DNA of 64,000 nucleotides from Vogesella indigofera (GTDB lineage Bacteria; Pseudomonadota; Gammaproteobacteria; Burkholderiales; Chromobacteriaceae). Of this stretch, positions 43,391-52,518 are shown one piece after another. Location: NCBI RefSeq assembly GCF_028548395.1, contig NZ_JAQQLA010000005.1, positions 1 through 64,000 of the forward strand. The letters are read 5' to 3'. Numbering within the stretch: the first letter of the stretch is position 1; each line of letters starts with the position of its first letter. Below the pieces are notes generated by a model. That model searched no databases and was not told the origin of the DNA. It worked only from the letters and a program-made list of their open reading frames with translations. The position numbers and the translations under genes were made by a program.

Positions 43391-44920
43391 TCAGCGGACG
43401 GTCTTGCCGAGGAACAGCTTGTACGCCGGGTTGTTGGTTTCTTCCACGCACGGGTAGCCGAGGCTGTCGAGGAATTGCTGGAATGCGGCATTGTCCTCGC
43501 TTGGCACCTGGATGCCGACCAGCACGCGGGCGTAGTCGGCGCCGTGATTGCGGTAGTGGAACAGGCTGATGTTCCAGTTGGTGTGCATCGCCTCCAGGAA
43601 GCGCATCAGCGCGCCCGGACGCTCCGGGAACTCGAAGCGGAATACGCGCTCGTCTTTCAGTTGCGGCGCGTGGCCGCCGACCAGGTGGCGGATGTGCAGC
43701 TTGGCCAGCTCGTTGTCGGTCAGGTCGAGGCCGTCCAGCTCGTTGGCTTGCAGGTCGGTCACGATGCGGGCCACGTCTTCCTTGCCGCTGATCTGCACCC
43801 CGACAAACACGTGGGCGATGCTTGGATCGGCAAAGCGGTAGTTGAACTCGGTGATGTTGCGGTTGCCGACTACGCTGCAGAACTTCTTGAAGCTGCCCGG
43901 CTTCTCCGGGATGGTGACCGCGATCACCGCCTCGCGCCGCTCGCCCAGCTCGGAGCGCTCCGACACGTGGCGCAGGCGGTCGAAGTTCATGTTGGCGCCG
44001 CAGTTGATGGCGACAAAGGTCTTGCCGCTGCAGCCTTCGCGCTCGATATAGGTCTTGACCGCCGCCACCGCCAGCGCGCCGGCCGGCTCGGTGATGGAGC
44101 GGGTGTCCTCGAAGATGTCCTTGATCGCGGCGCAGATGGCGTCGGTATCGACCAGCATGATCTCGTCCAGCAGCTCGCGGCAGATGCGGAAGGTTTCCTC
44201 GCCCACCAGCTTCACCGCCACGCCGTCGGCGAACAGACCGACATCCTTCAGCTCGACGCGGTGGCCGGCCTCGATCGACTGCTTCATGGCGTCGGAATCG
44301 ACCGGCTGCACGCCGATGATTTTGATTTCCGGCTTCAGTCGCTTGATGTAGCTGGCGACGCCGGCGGCCAGACCGCCACCGCCGATGGCGACGAACACCG
44401 CGTCGATCGGGCCGGGGTGCTGGCGCAGGATTTCCATGCCGATGGTGCCCTGGCCGGCGATCACGTCCGGATCGTCGAACGGCGGGATGTAGGTCATGCC
44501 GTTTTCGGCCACCAGTTTCATGGTGTGCTGGTAGGCGTCGCTGAACGATTCGCCGGCCAGTACCACCTTGCCGCCGCGGCGGGTGACGCCGTCGATCTTG
44601 ACCTGCGGGGTGGTGACCGGCATCACGATGGTGGCTTCACAGCCGATGCGCTGCGCCGACAGTGCCACGCCCTGCGCGTGGTTGCCGGCGCTGGCGGTAA
44701 TCACGCCGCGGGCCAGCTGTTCCGGTGTCAGCTTGGACATCTTGTTGTAGGCGCCGCGCAGCTTGAACGAGAACACCGGCTGCAAGTCTTCGCGCTTGAG
44801 CAGAATGGTGTTGCCGGTGCGGCGGCTGAGGTTGGCCGCCACGTCCAGCGGGCTCTCGATGGCCACGTCGTAGACGTTGGAAGTAAGAATGCGTTCTAGA
44901 TAGTCCTTGGGATGCGGCAT
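43391..44920 (-). CDS. ilvA: Threonine ammonia-lyase, biosynthetic
   Basis: The 509-residue PLP enzyme converts threonine to 2-oxobutyrate, the first step to isoleucine. The PLP lysine is in FSFKLRGAYNKM (about residue 57), SAGNHAQGVA and the glycine loop VAIGGGGLAAG follow, and two C-terminal ACT-like regulatory domains (about 325-505) bind isoleucine. Length and domain number fit the feedback-regulated biosynthetic form. It is a single gene. Confidence 0.96.
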   Translation of the reverse strand: MPHPKDYLERILTSNVYDVAIESPLDVAANLSRRTGNTILLKREDLQPVFSFKLRGAYNKMSKLTPEQLARGVITASAGNHAQGVALSAQRIGCEATIVMPVTTPQVKIDGVTRRGGKVVLAGESFSDAYQHTMKLVAENGMTYIPPFDDPDVIAGQGTIGMEILRQHPGPIDAVFVAIGGGGLAAGVASYIKRLKPEIKIIGVQPVDSDAMKQSIEAGHRVELKDVGLFADGVAVKLVGEETFRICRELLDEIMLVDTDAICAAIKDIFEDTRSITEPAGALAVAAVKTYIEREGCSGKTFVAINCGANMNFDRLRHVSERSELGERREAVIAVTIPEKPGSFKKFCSVVGNRNITEFNYRFADPSIAHVFVGVQISGKEDVARIVTDLQANELDGLDLTDNELAKLHIRHLVGGHAPQLKDERVFRFEFPERPGALMRFLEAMHTNWNISLFHYRNHGADYARVLVGIQVPSEDNAAFQQFLDSLGYPCVEETNNPAYKLFLGKTVR

Positions 44921-45101
44921 GGTGATCGGTGTCCGGATGATGTCTTTTTTTGTGAATCACCAGATTAACAGGAACCAAGTGCCAGCGAAAAGCGCCGTAA
45001 GGCAAAGATTGCTGCATTGCGGCGGCGGTCGGCGCGGCGCGCGGGCTTGTTTTGTAAAGAAAAACCTGCGTTGTGGCGCGAATGAAGCGCGGGCTTGGGT
45101 G

Positions 45102-45107
45102 TATAAT
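45102..45107 (+). promoter_or_regulatory. Candidate -10 element of the carboxypeptidase gene
   Basis: TATAAT lies 47 bases before the start codon. No convincing -35 hexamer is placed 16-18 bases upstream. Confidence 0.5.
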
Positions 45108-45154
45108 CCCCGCCTGCTTTGCCTTGAACCCACCCTAATCGTGTTTTGCCTCTG

Positions 45155-46297
45155 ATGAAAAAGATTACCTCTGCACTGCTTGTAGCCGCCCTGTCTCTCT
45201 CTACGCTGGCCCAGGCCAGTACCGCTTTCGTGCCGCCGGTGCCGGAAATCGCGGGCAAGGCGTATTTCCTGATGGACTATCAGAGTGGCCAGATCATCGC
45301 GGCCCGCGATCCGGACATGCGTGTCGAACCCGCCTCGCTGACCAAGCTGATGACGGCCTATCTCACCTTCAAGGCGCTGAAGGAAAAACGCCTGACGCTG
45401 GAACAGACGCTGACCGTGTCGCAGGTGGGCTGGAAGCAGGAAGGCTCGCGCATGTTCCTCGACCCGAAAGTGCCGGTCACGGTCGACAACCTGATCAAGG
45501 GCATGATCGTGCAGTCCGGCAACGACGCCTGCGTGACACTGGCCGAAGCCATTGCCGGCAGCGAACAGGTGTTCGCGCAGATGATGACGGCCGAAGCCAA
45601 GCGTCTTGGCATGAAGGCCAGCAACTTCAAGAATTCCACCGGCCTGCCGGACCCTGAGCACTTTACCTCGGTGCGCGATCTGGCGACGCTGTCGGCGGCG
45701 ATCATCCATGATTTTCCGCAGTACTACCCGACCTATTCGATCAAGTCGTTTACCTATAACAACATCACCCAGCCTAACCGCAACCTGCTGCTGTACCGCG
45801 ACCCGAACGTGGACGGCATGAAGACCGGTCACACCGAGGGCGCCGGCTACAACCTGATTGCCTCCAGCCGCCGCGACGGTCGCCGCGTGCTGTCGGTGGT
45901 GGTCGGCACCGCCAGCCCGGAAGCGCGCGCGGTGGAAAGCTCGAAATTGCTCAACTACGGCTTGCAGTTTTTCGAAACGCCCAAATTGTATACTGCCGGA
46001 CAAACCGTCTCGACGCTGCCGGTCTACAAGGGTGCCGCCTCCGAGCTGGCCATCGGCTTTGACCGCGACGTGCACATCACCGTCAGCAAGGGGGCAAGCA
46101 GCCGCCTGAAGGCGGAAATGAAGACACTGCAGCCGGTGATCGCGCCGATCAAGCTGGGCCAGGAGGTCGGCAAGCTGACCGTGTCGCTGGACGGCAAGGT
46201 ACTGCTGGAGCGCCCGGTACAGGCCTTGAAGGCGGTGGAAGAGGGTGGCTTCTTCAGCCGCCTGTGGGACAGCATCAAGTTGTGGCTGGGCTGGTAA
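45155..46297 (+). CDS. dacA: D-alanyl-D-alanine carboxypeptidase (PBP5/6 type)
   Basis: The 380-residue periplasmic penicillin-binding protein trims pentapeptides in peptidoglycan. After a signal peptide (to about ALAQA, residue 21), the active-site motifs are SLTK (Ser61, Lys64), SGN (Ser121) and KTG (Lys223). A C-terminal beta domain (about 275-355) is followed by an amphipathic helix FFSRLWDSIKLWLGW that anchors the protein to the membrane. ATG 45155 is used. It ends with a DUS-built hairpin, then ybeD. Confidence 0.94.
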   Translation: MKKITSALLVAALSLSTLAQASTAFVPPVPEIAGKAYFLMDYQSGQIIAARDPDMRVEPASLTKLMTAYLTFKALKEKRLTLEQTLTVSQVGWKQEGSRMFLDPKVPVTVDNLIKGMIVQSGNDACVTLAEAIAGSEQVFAQMMTAEAKRLGMKASNFKNSTGLPDPEHFTSVRDLATLSAAIIHDFPQYYPTYSIKSFTYNNITQPNRNLLLYRDPNVDGMKTGHTEGAGYNLIASSRRDGRRVLSVVVGTASPEARAVESSKLLNYGLQFFETPKLYTAGQTVSTLPVYKGAASELAIGFDRDVHITVSKGASSRLKAEMKTLQPVIAPIKLGQEVGKLTVSLDGKVLLERPVQALKAVEEGGFFSRLWDSIKLWLGW

Positions 46298-46306
46298 GCC
46301 GCCACG

Positions 46307-46340
46307 CAAGGTTGACCGCAGCTGACTGCGGCCAACCTTG
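46307..46340 (+). terminator. Hairpin of one exact and one degenerate DUS-like repeat
   Basis: CAAGGTTGACCGCAG pairs with CTGCGGCCAACCTTG with one mismatch around CTGA, nine bases after the carboxypeptidase stop. The left copy has an A for G in the core. Confidence 0.75.
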
Positions 46341-46368
46341 AACATCAGGAATATTCGAGTACAGAGCA

Positions 46369-46638
46369 ATGAGTGAAGAGCAGAAAGAGTTGATGGAGTT
46401 TCCGTGCCGCTTCCCGATCAAGGTGATGGGCGAGCAGCATCCGGACTTCCACCCCACCATTTTCGAAGTGGTGCGCCTACACGCGCCGGATCTGGACATC
46501 ACCGACATCGTGGCACGTGACAGCTCCAGCGGCCGGTACGTGTCGCTGACCATCACCGTGACCGCGATCTCGCGCGAGCAGCTTGACGACATCTACCGCG
46601 CACTGTCCAGCCATTCCCTTGTCAAGTTTGCGCTGTAA
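46369..46638 (+). CDS. ybeD: YbeD/DUF493 family protein
   Basis: The 89-residue ACT-like fold protein belongs to the YbeD family: [20 protein letters not shown] at the start, [26 protein letters not shown] in the middle and HSLVKFAL at the end. The molecular role is unresolved, but it is conserved directly upstream of lipB, as here (three bases between). ATG 46369 is the only reasonable start. Confidence 0.93.
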   Translation: MSEEQKELMEFPCRFPIKVMGEQHPDFHPTIFEVVRLHAPDLDITDIVARDSSSGRYVSLTITVTAISREQLDDIYRALSSHSLVKFAL

Positions 46639-46641
46639 GTC

Positions 46642-47265
46642 ATGAGCCGCCTCGTCAAACAGCTGGGTCTGGTCGACTACACGCCGACCTGGCAGGCCAT
46701 GCAGGCCTTCACCGACAGCCGCACGCCAGCAACGCCGGACGAGCTGTGGTGTGTCGAGCACCCGCCGGTGTACACCCTGGGTCTGGCCGGCAAGCCGGAG
46801 CACCTGATCATGCCCAGCAGCATCGAGGTAGTGAAGTGCGATCGCGGCGGCCAGGTTACCTATCACGGCCCCGGGCAGCTGGTGGTCTACCTGCTGATCG
46901 ATTTCAAGCGCATGGGCATCGGCGTGCGCGAGCTGGTGCGCCGCATCGAGCAGGCGATCATCGACATGCTGGGCGAGCTGGGCATTGCCGCTTACGGCGA
47001 TGTCAACGCCCCCGGCGTCTATGTCGGCGGCGAGAAGATCGCGTCGCTGGGCCTGCGCATCAAGAACGGTGCCGTCTACCACGGGCTGAGCCTGAACGTG
47101 GACATGGACCTGACGCCGTTCCTGTGGATCAACCCTTGCGGCTATGCCGGCCTCAAGGTCACGCAAATCAAAGAACAAGGCGTTGCGCTGACCGTTGCGC
47201 AAGCCGCCGAACGGCTGCTGCCGCAGCTGGAGCGACACCTGACGGTGATGAAGGAGACAGCATGA
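46642..47265 (+). CDS. lipB: Lipoyl(octanoyl) transferase
   Basis: The 207-residue enzyme moves octanoyl from acyl carrier protein to lipoyl domains. It shows [36 protein letters not shown] (conserved Gly/His), [22 protein letters not shown] (catalytic Lys) and [26 protein letters not shown] (catalytic Cys). ATG 46642 lies three bases after ybeD. Its stop overlaps the lipA start. Confidence 0.96.
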   Translation: MSRLVKQLGLVDYTPTWQAMQAFTDSRTPATPDELWCVEHPPVYTLGLAGKPEHLIMPSSIEVVKCDRGGQVTYHGPGQLVVYLLIDFKRMGIGVRELVRRIEQAIIDMLGELGIAAYGDVNAPGVYVGGEKIASLGLRIKNGAVYHGLSLNVDMDLTPFLWINPCGYAGLKVTQIKEQGVALTVAQAAERLLPQLERHLTVMKETA

Positions 47266-48209
47266 AACTGGAAAACCAGGTTGGCGTAAAACACAAAGGC
47301 GCTGACAAGACGGCACGCATTCCGATCAAGATCGTGCCGCTCGACGAAAAGCTCAAAAAGCCGGAGTGGATTCGCGCCAAGCTGCCCAATGGCCAGCGTT
47401 TCAACGAGATCAAGCAGATCCTGCGCGAGCAGAAGCTGCATACCGTCTGTGAAGAGGCGACCTGCCCGAACATCGGCGAATGCTTCAGCAAGGGCACCGC
47501 CACCTTCATGATTATGGGCGACATCTGTACCCGTCGCTGCCCGTTCTGTGACGTCGGCCACGGCCGCCCGAACCCGCTGGACGCGCAGGAACCGATCCAC
47601 CTCGCCGAAACCGTGGCCGCGCTCAAGCTGCGCTACGTGGTGGTGACCTCGGTCGACCGCGACGACCTGCGCGACGGTGGTGCCCAGCACTTTGCCGACT
47701 GCATCAGCGAGGTGCGCAAGCAGTCGCCGGGCACCCAGATTGAGGTGCTGGTGCCGGACTTCCGCGGCCGTCTCGATATCGCGCTGGACATCCTCAGCGC
47801 CACGCCGCCGGACGTGATGAACCACAACCTGGAAACCGCGCCGCGGCTGTACAAACAGGCCCGTCCCGGCTCCGACTACCAGCACTCGCTGACGCTGCTG
47901 AAAGAGTACAAGGCGCGCAATCCGGAAGTGCGCACCAAGTCCGGCATCATGGTCGGCCTCGGTGAGACCGATGAAGAAGTGTACGAAGTGATGGCCGACA
48001 TGCGCGCCCACGATATCGACATGATCACCATCGGCCAGTACCTGCAGCCGACTGACGGTCACCTGCCGGTATTGCGCTACGTGCATCCGGACGTGTTCAA
48101 GCAGTACGAGACCCGTGCCTACGAAATGGGCTTCAAGCACGCCGCCGTCGGTGCCATGGTGCGTTCCAGCTATCACGCTGACGTGCAGGCGCACGAGGCC
48201 GGCGTGTAA
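47262..48209 (+). CDS. lipA: Lipoyl synthase
   Basis: The 315-residue radical-SAM enzyme inserts two sulfurs into the octanoyl chain. The auxiliary cluster ligands are in [12 protein letters not shown] and the SAM cluster in [15 protein letters not shown] near the end includes the conserved Ser that also binds the auxiliary cluster. ATG 47262 overlaps the lipB TGA. A DUS-like repeat overlaps the lipA stop, and a terminator follows. Confidence 0.97.
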   Translation: MKLENQVGVKHKGADKTARIPIKIVPLDEKLKKPEWIRAKLPNGQRFNEIKQILREQKLHTVCEEATCPNIGECFSKGTATFMIMGDICTRRCPFCDVGHGRPNPLDAQEPIHLAETVAALKLRYVVVTSVDRDDLRDGGAQHFADCISEVRKQSPGTQIEVLVPDFRGRLDIALDILSATPPDVMNHNLETAPRLYKQARPGSDYQHSLTLLKEYKARNPEVRTKSGIMVGLGETDEEVYEVMADMRAHDIDMITIGQYLQPTDGHLPVLRYVHPDVFKQYETRAYEMGFKHAAVGAMVRSSYHADVQAHEAGV

Positions 48210-48221
48210 GGTTGGCCGCAA
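48208..48221 (+). repeat. DUS-like repeat at the lipA stop
   Basis: AAGGTTGGCCGCAA, a full copy, begins inside the lipA stop codon TAA. Confidence 0.8.
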
Positions 48222-48226
48222 CACTC

Positions 48227-48260
48227 CAACAACGGCGCCAGTGGGCGCCGTTGTTGTTTT
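48227..48260 (+). terminator. Terminator after lipA
   Basis: CAACAACGGCGCC and GGCGCCGTTGTTG (loop AGTG) are followed by TTTT. Confidence 0.9.
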
Positions 48261-48288
48261 CGATTCTGCAATACAAGGACACCATCGC

Positions 48289-48936
48289 ATGAACCATGAC
48301 GCCCAGCCCGCTGCCATCAGTAACGAACAATGGCGTCACGCCAAGGCCCTGCAACAGCAGCTGGATGCGCTGCTGGGCGAGGTGCTCGGCGCGGCCAAGC
48401 TGTGCCACAAGCTTGGCAGTGTCGAGGAAAGCGTGCAGCAAGTACCGGCGCTGGGGCGGGTGGCACTGGCCAGCAGCCTGCCGCTGATCGTGCGCAACAA
48501 GAAAAGGAAGGAATTCATCGGCGGCTGGCTCAATTACCAGATCAGCCTTGCCGGTGACGGCGTGCCGCTGCAACAGGATGGCACGCCGGTGGGCGCGGTG
48601 CTGCACGTGGCGCACTGGGCCTGCGAATTTGCCTTTGAGTACGATGCCTTTGTCGGCTTCCCTGCCAGCGCGTGGCAGCCGTGGGAAAACCGCGGCAACC
48701 GCCTGCTGTGGTGGGAAGAGAGCGAATCCCACTTCGGTGCGGAGTGGACCTATACGCTGCAGCTGGCGGCGCTGAAGGATGGCGAGGCGTTGCTGGCGGC
48801 GGTGGTGCGCCCGGCACTAGCGCTGTTGCAGGGTAAGCCGCTTGACGAGGCGCTGCCGGCCGATGTGCCGGGCTTGCTGCGCTATCATGACGTGGGGGTG
48901 GAGGGCGGTTGCGACCTGCGCGTCAGCGTCGGCTGA
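48289..48936 (+). CDS. Hypothetical 215-residue protein
   Basis: ATG 48289 follows AAGGACACC. The product begins MNHDAQPAAISNEQWRHAKA, is helical at first, then has WLNYQISLAGDG and the tryptophan-rich stretch SAWQPWENRGNRLLWWEES in the middle. It has no signal peptide or membrane segment and no motif that I recognise. A terminator separates it from lipA. A DUS-like repeat follows the stop codon directly. Confidence 0.7.
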   Translation: MNHDAQPAAISNEQWRHAKALQQQLDALLGEVLGAAKLCHKLGSVEESVQQVPALGRVALASSLPLIVRNKKRKEFIGGWLNYQISLAGDGVPLQQDGTPVGAVLHVAHWACEFAFEYDAFVGFPASAWQPWENRGNRLLWWEESESHFGAEWTYTLQLAALKDGEALLAAVVRPALALLQGKPLDEALPADVPGLLRYHDVGVEGGCDLRVSVG

Positions 48937-48950
48937 TGCGGCCAACCCTG
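48937..48950 (-). repeat. DUS-like repeat directly after the stop of the 215-residue protein
   Basis: TGCGGCCAACCCTG has an exact 10-base core. Confidence 0.7.
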
Positions 48951-48964
48951 GGCTGACGAACCGG

Positions 48965-49723
48965 CTAGCCCAGCGCGACCGGTTCCTGCTGCAGGCAGCA
49001 GTCGAGGGCCAGCTGCATGTAGTGGTAGCTGTTGCCGATGGCGGCTTGCAGTGCCCGCCGCGTGCCGGCGTCGGCGTCGCGCCCGGCTAGGGTGCAGACG
49101 ATGTCCAGTGCTTCCCACGGGTGATCGTCGTCGTAGCGGGCGTGCACCTTCAGCCAGCGCATTGCGCTTCGGCGCTGCGTCGCGGGCAGCGAGGCTTCAT
49201 AGATGCCCGGCGCGCAGACCAGTTGCGTCCACTCGCCGGTGGCCCCTTCGATGGCGTAGTTGGTGGCAGCCAGTGCCAGCAGCAGCGAGTGGTGGCGGCT
49301 GTTGTGCCGGCACCAGTGGTCTAGCTGCTGCAATGGCTCCGGCACCCGCTGCGCCTGCAGCTCGGTGACCGGGATGCCGCAGGCGGCGGCCCACGCCAGC
49401 CAGTAGTCGGCGTGGTTCTGTTCGACGCGGATGTTGCGCACCAGAAAACGCCGCGCCATGTCTTCGCCGCGCTGGCGACCGTAGCGGGTCTTGAGCAGGT
49501 TTTGCGCCATGTACAGCGGAAACTGCTCGACCACCGGCCACACCCCGATCAGGAACAGCCGCAGCGCGTCATGGCCGAGCTCGGCATCGCGCAGTCGCTG
49601 GTAGAACTCGTGCCGCACCACGCGCTGCCTGGCGGCGGCGCAGTCGGCAAGCAGTTGCTGCGCCCACTCCGGATAGCTGTGCGGGCTGCGCAGTGCGCCG
49701 CTGCGCACGAACTCGCGGTTCAC
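48965..49723 (-). CDS. Haem-oxygenase-fold (TenA/PqqC/HDO-like) protein
   Basis: The 252-residue all-helical protein resembles the iron-containing redox enzyme/TenA-PqqC group. Conserved-looking acidic and histidine residues are Glu66 (VVEQFPLY), Glu101 and His104 (RVEQNHADYW), Glu159 (NYAIEGATGEW) and His194, Asp198 and His201 (HARYDDDHPW), a pattern like non-haem diiron oxidases of this fold. The substrate is unknown. It starts at GTG 49723, sharing GTGA with the stop of the GGDEF-EAL gene, so it is translated by coupling to it. Confidence 0.75.
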   Translation of the reverse strand: MNREFVRSGALRSPHSYPEWAQQLLADCAAARQRVVRHEFYQRLRDAELGHDALRLFLIGVWPVVEQFPLYMAQNLLKTRYGRQRGEDMARRFLVRNIRVEQNHADYWLAWAAACGIPVTELQAQRVPEPLQQLDHWCRHNSRHHSLLLALAATNYAIEGATGEWTQLVCAPGIYEASLPATQRRSAMRWLKVHARYDDDHPWEALDIVCTLAGRDADAGTRRALQAAIGNSYHYMQLALDCCLQQEPVALG

Positions 49724-52245
49724 GGCGTCGCCCCCTGGCTGCTGTTGGCCGGTTGCGGCGGCACGGCGGCCTGCGCGGTGGTGACCACAACCCCGGCCGG
49801 TGCCGCGCAGACGCGGCGGAAGTCGTGCTGCAGCTCGCAGTCGCAGTTGAACGGCTGCGGTTTGGCCACGGCGTAACCCTGCGCGTAGTCGACGCCGATG
49901 TCGGCCAGCGCCTGCAGGATCGCCGGCGTTTCCACGAATTCGGCAATGGTGCGCTTGCCCATCACGTGGCCGATGTGGTTGATGACCTCGACCATGGCGC
50001 GGTCGATCGGATCGTCGAGCATGTCCTTGACGAAGCCGCCGTCGATTTTCAGGTAGTCCACCGGCAGGTGCTTCAGGTAGGTGAACGAGGACATGCCGGC
50101 GCCGAAGTCGTCCAGCGAGAAGCGGCAGCCGAGGGTCTGCAGCTCGGTGATGAAGTGGATGGCGCTGGCGAGGTTGGCGATGGCGCTGGTCTCGGTGATC
50201 TCGAAGCAGATCATGTGCGGCGGGATCGCATGCAGGCGGAACTGCTCGCGCAGGAAGTCCAGAAATGCCTGGTCGCCGATGGTGGTGCCGGACAGGTTGA
50301 TGGCGCAGGTGCCGATCGGCGTCGCCTTGTGGCAGCGCAGCCGCGCGGCGAGGATGGTGAACGCGTTCTGCACCACCCAGCGGTCGATCAGCGGCATCAG
50401 CCCGTAGCGCTCTGCCGCCGGGATGAAACTGATCGGCGGCACCAGGCGGCCAACCTCGTCGTGCAGGCGCAGCAGCAGCTCGACATGGCTGCCGCCGTCG
50501 CTGTCGCTGCCCAGAGGTGCGATCTCCTGTGCGTACAGGCACAGCCGCTGCTCTTCCAGCGCCAGGTGGATGCGTTGTACCCAGGCCATTTCGCCAAAGC
50601 GCAGCGACAGTTCCGAGTCGTCCGGGTGGTAGAGCTGCACTCGGTTGCGCCCCTTCTCCTTGGCCATGTAACAGGCGACGTCGGCGGCGCGCAGCGCCTC
50701 GGCCAGCGTGGTCAGCGCGCCGGAAATGTGCACCAGGCCGATGCTGACACTGACGTTGAACGGCCGGCCGCCCCACACGAAGTGCAGGTCCTGTACCGTC
50801 TGGCGCAGGCTTTCGGCAATCTGCAGCGCGGCATCGACCGGGCAGTGCTCCAGCAGGATACCGAACTCGTCGCCGCCGAGGCGGGCGAGGGTGTCGCTGT
50901 CACGCAGCCGCTGCTGCAACAGCAGGCAGATCTGGCGCAGCAGCTCGTCGCCGGCGGCGTGGCCGCAGGTGTCGTTGACCACCTTGAACTGGTCAAGGTC
51001 GAGGAACATCAGCGCGTGCTGCTGGTGGCCTTCGTGCTGGCGGTCGAGATTGGCCAGCGCCTGCTCCAGCCGGTATTCGAACTCGCGGCGGTTGGCCAGC
51101 CCGGTCAGTGCATCGTGCGAGGCCTGCCACGACAGGCTGGCGATGTACTGCCGCTCCCGCGTCATGTCGTGCAGCACCAGCACCGCCCCGCTGATCTGGC
51201 CGTCGCTGTGGATCGGTGCCGCGACCAGCGCCACCGATACCGCGCTGCCGTCCAGGCGCACCATCAGCTGGGAGTGGCTGCTGCTGCCGTGGCTGTGGCC
51301 GCCGGCCAGGATCTGCTCGACCAGCGCCAGCGCTTCCTGCTGGGAGTCCTCGTCGATGATGCGGAACAGCGAGCCGAGCGGCAGCCCCTGCGCCTGTGCC
51401 ACCGTCCATGCCGTCAGCTGCTCCGCCGCCGGGTTCATGTAGGCGGTCAGGCCATCGGCGTCGGTGGTGATCACCGCGTCGCCGATGGAGGCGAGGGTGA
51501 CCTGTGCGCGTTCCTTTTCTGCCTGCAGCGCGCTTTCGAAGGACTTACGCTGATCCAGCAGCTTGTGGGTACGGAACAGTGCCAGCAGGATCAGCAGCGC
51601 GGCGCTGGCCAGGTTGGCGGCCAGCAATAGCCGCTGGATGACGCGCGAGCCTTCGCCGAGGGTGTCGGAAAAGGCTTTCTCCATCGGGGTGAGGCGGGCG
51701 TTGATGGCGTAGATTTCCGCCTTCCACTCGGCGATGTCGCGCTGGCTGGCCAGGCCGCCGCTGATCTGGAAGTGCATTTGCTCGGCCAGCCCGGTCAGCG
51801 CCTGCAGGTTGCGATCGCCGAATTCCCAGTGTGCAATCGCCTGTTGCAGGTAGCTGAACTGGCGGAAGTTCTGGTACAGCCAGATCAGGCCGGTAATGTC
51901 CTGCGGGTGGTTGCCGCCCTGCAGGAAGCCGGCGCGGGCCAGCGCCAGGTCCGGCACCGGCTGTTCCAGCGCCATGCGCGCGGTGTGGTCGCCGAGCGGG
52001 ATGGCGATGGCGGCCTGGTACTGGTGGAAGTGGCGTTCGTCGTGACTGTCGGCGTACAGGTTGAGGTAGTAGATGGCATCTTTTTGCCCTTTGGACCACA
52101 GGCTCTCGCCGCTGACGTAGGCGCGTACCGCGGACTGGATTTCCAGGCTGACGCCGCCCAGTGCCGCCAGCAGCAGGGCAACGGCAATGAACGGCCAGAC
52201 CAGGCCAGGCAGCTGCGTGGTATTGCGATTGCGGTGTTGTGTCAT
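49720..52245 (-). CDS. Membrane PAS-GGDEF-EAL protein (c-di-GMP turnover)
   Basis: The 841-residue protein has a membrane segment (about residues 13-32), a large periplasmic region, a second segment near 218-236, a PAS/PAC domain (about 262-385), a GGDEF domain with intact LGGDEFG (about 475) and an EAL domain (about 570-815) with VELLLRLHD (ELL for EAL), CAINLSG, CFEITET, LDDFGAGMSS, KIDGGFV and AEFVET. It can probably both make and degrade c-di-GMP. ATG 52245 with AAGGGC upstream. It is first in a two-gene unit with the haem-oxygenase-fold gene. Confidence 0.93.
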   Translation of the reverse strand: MTQHRNRNTTQLPGLVWPFIAVALLLAALGGVSLEIQSAVRAYVSGESLWSKGQKDAIYYLNLYADSHDERHFHQYQAAIAIPLGDHTARMALEQPVPDLALARAGFLQGGNHPQDITGLIWLYQNFRQFSYLQQAIAHWEFGDRNLQALTGLAEQMHFQISGGLASQRDIAEWKAEIYAINARLTPMEKAFSDTLGEGSRVIQRLLLAANLASAALLILLALFRTHKLLDQRKSFESALQAEKERAQVTLASIGDAVITTDADGLTAYMNPAAEQLTAWTVAQAQGLPLGSLFRIIDEDSQQEALALVEQILAGGHSHGSSSHSQLMVRLDGSAVSVALVAAPIHSDGQISGAVLVLHDMTRERQYIASLSWQASHDALTGLANRREFEYRLEQALANLDRQHEGHQQHALMFLDLDQFKVVNDTCGHAAGDELLRQICLLLQQRLRDSDTLARLGGDEFGILLEHCPVDAALQIAESLRQTVQDLHFVWGGRPFNVSVSIGLVHISGALTTLAEALRAADVACYMAKEKGRNRVQLYHPDDSELSLRFGEMAWVQRIHLALEEQRLCLYAQEIAPLGSDSDGGSHVELLLRLHDEVGRLVPPISFIPAAERYGLMPLIDRWVVQNAFTILAARLRCHKATPIGTCAINLSGTTIGDQAFLDFLREQFRLHAIPPHMICFEITETSAIANLASAIHFITELQTLGCRFSLDDFGAGMSSFTYLKHLPVDYLKIDGGFVKDMLDDPIDRAMVEVINHIGHVMGKRTIAEFVETPAILQALADIGVDYAQGYAVAKPQPFNCDCELQHDFRRVCAAPAGVVVTTAQAAVPPQPANSSQGATP

Positions 52246-52460
52246 GCCCTTGCTCACCCCGGCAAATGGCGGACGGCGTTGTCGCTGCCCGCGGTGGTTC
52301 AGGTCAGGCCTTGTCGTGCGGTGTTGTCCCGGGTGCTGCGGTGGCCGGTGGCGGCGGTGCCGGCGCGGCAATTATTGTTTTGCTGATGTCATTCCGGATA
52401 ATAGATAGCCTTGCCTACGCTGAATAGCTAATTTTCCCGATTTGGTGGCAGAAATGAAAA

Positions 52461-52482
52461 CAGCCATGCAAAGGCATGGCTG
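52461..52482 (-). terminator. Terminator of tyrS
   Basis: On the minus strand CAGCCATGC and GCATGGCTG (loop CTTT) are followed by TTTTCATTT, about 40 bases after the tyrS stop. Confidence 0.88.
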
Positions 52483-52494
52483 TCGGTAGCAAGC

Positions 52495-52514
52495 TGCGGC
52501 CAACGTTGGCCGCA
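52495..52514. repeat. 20-bp palindrome of two DUS-like repeats after tyrS
   Basis: TGCGGCCAAC joined to GTTGGCCGCA lies four bases beyond the tyrS stop, before the intrinsic terminator. Confidence 0.85.
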
Positions 52515-52518
52515 AGGT

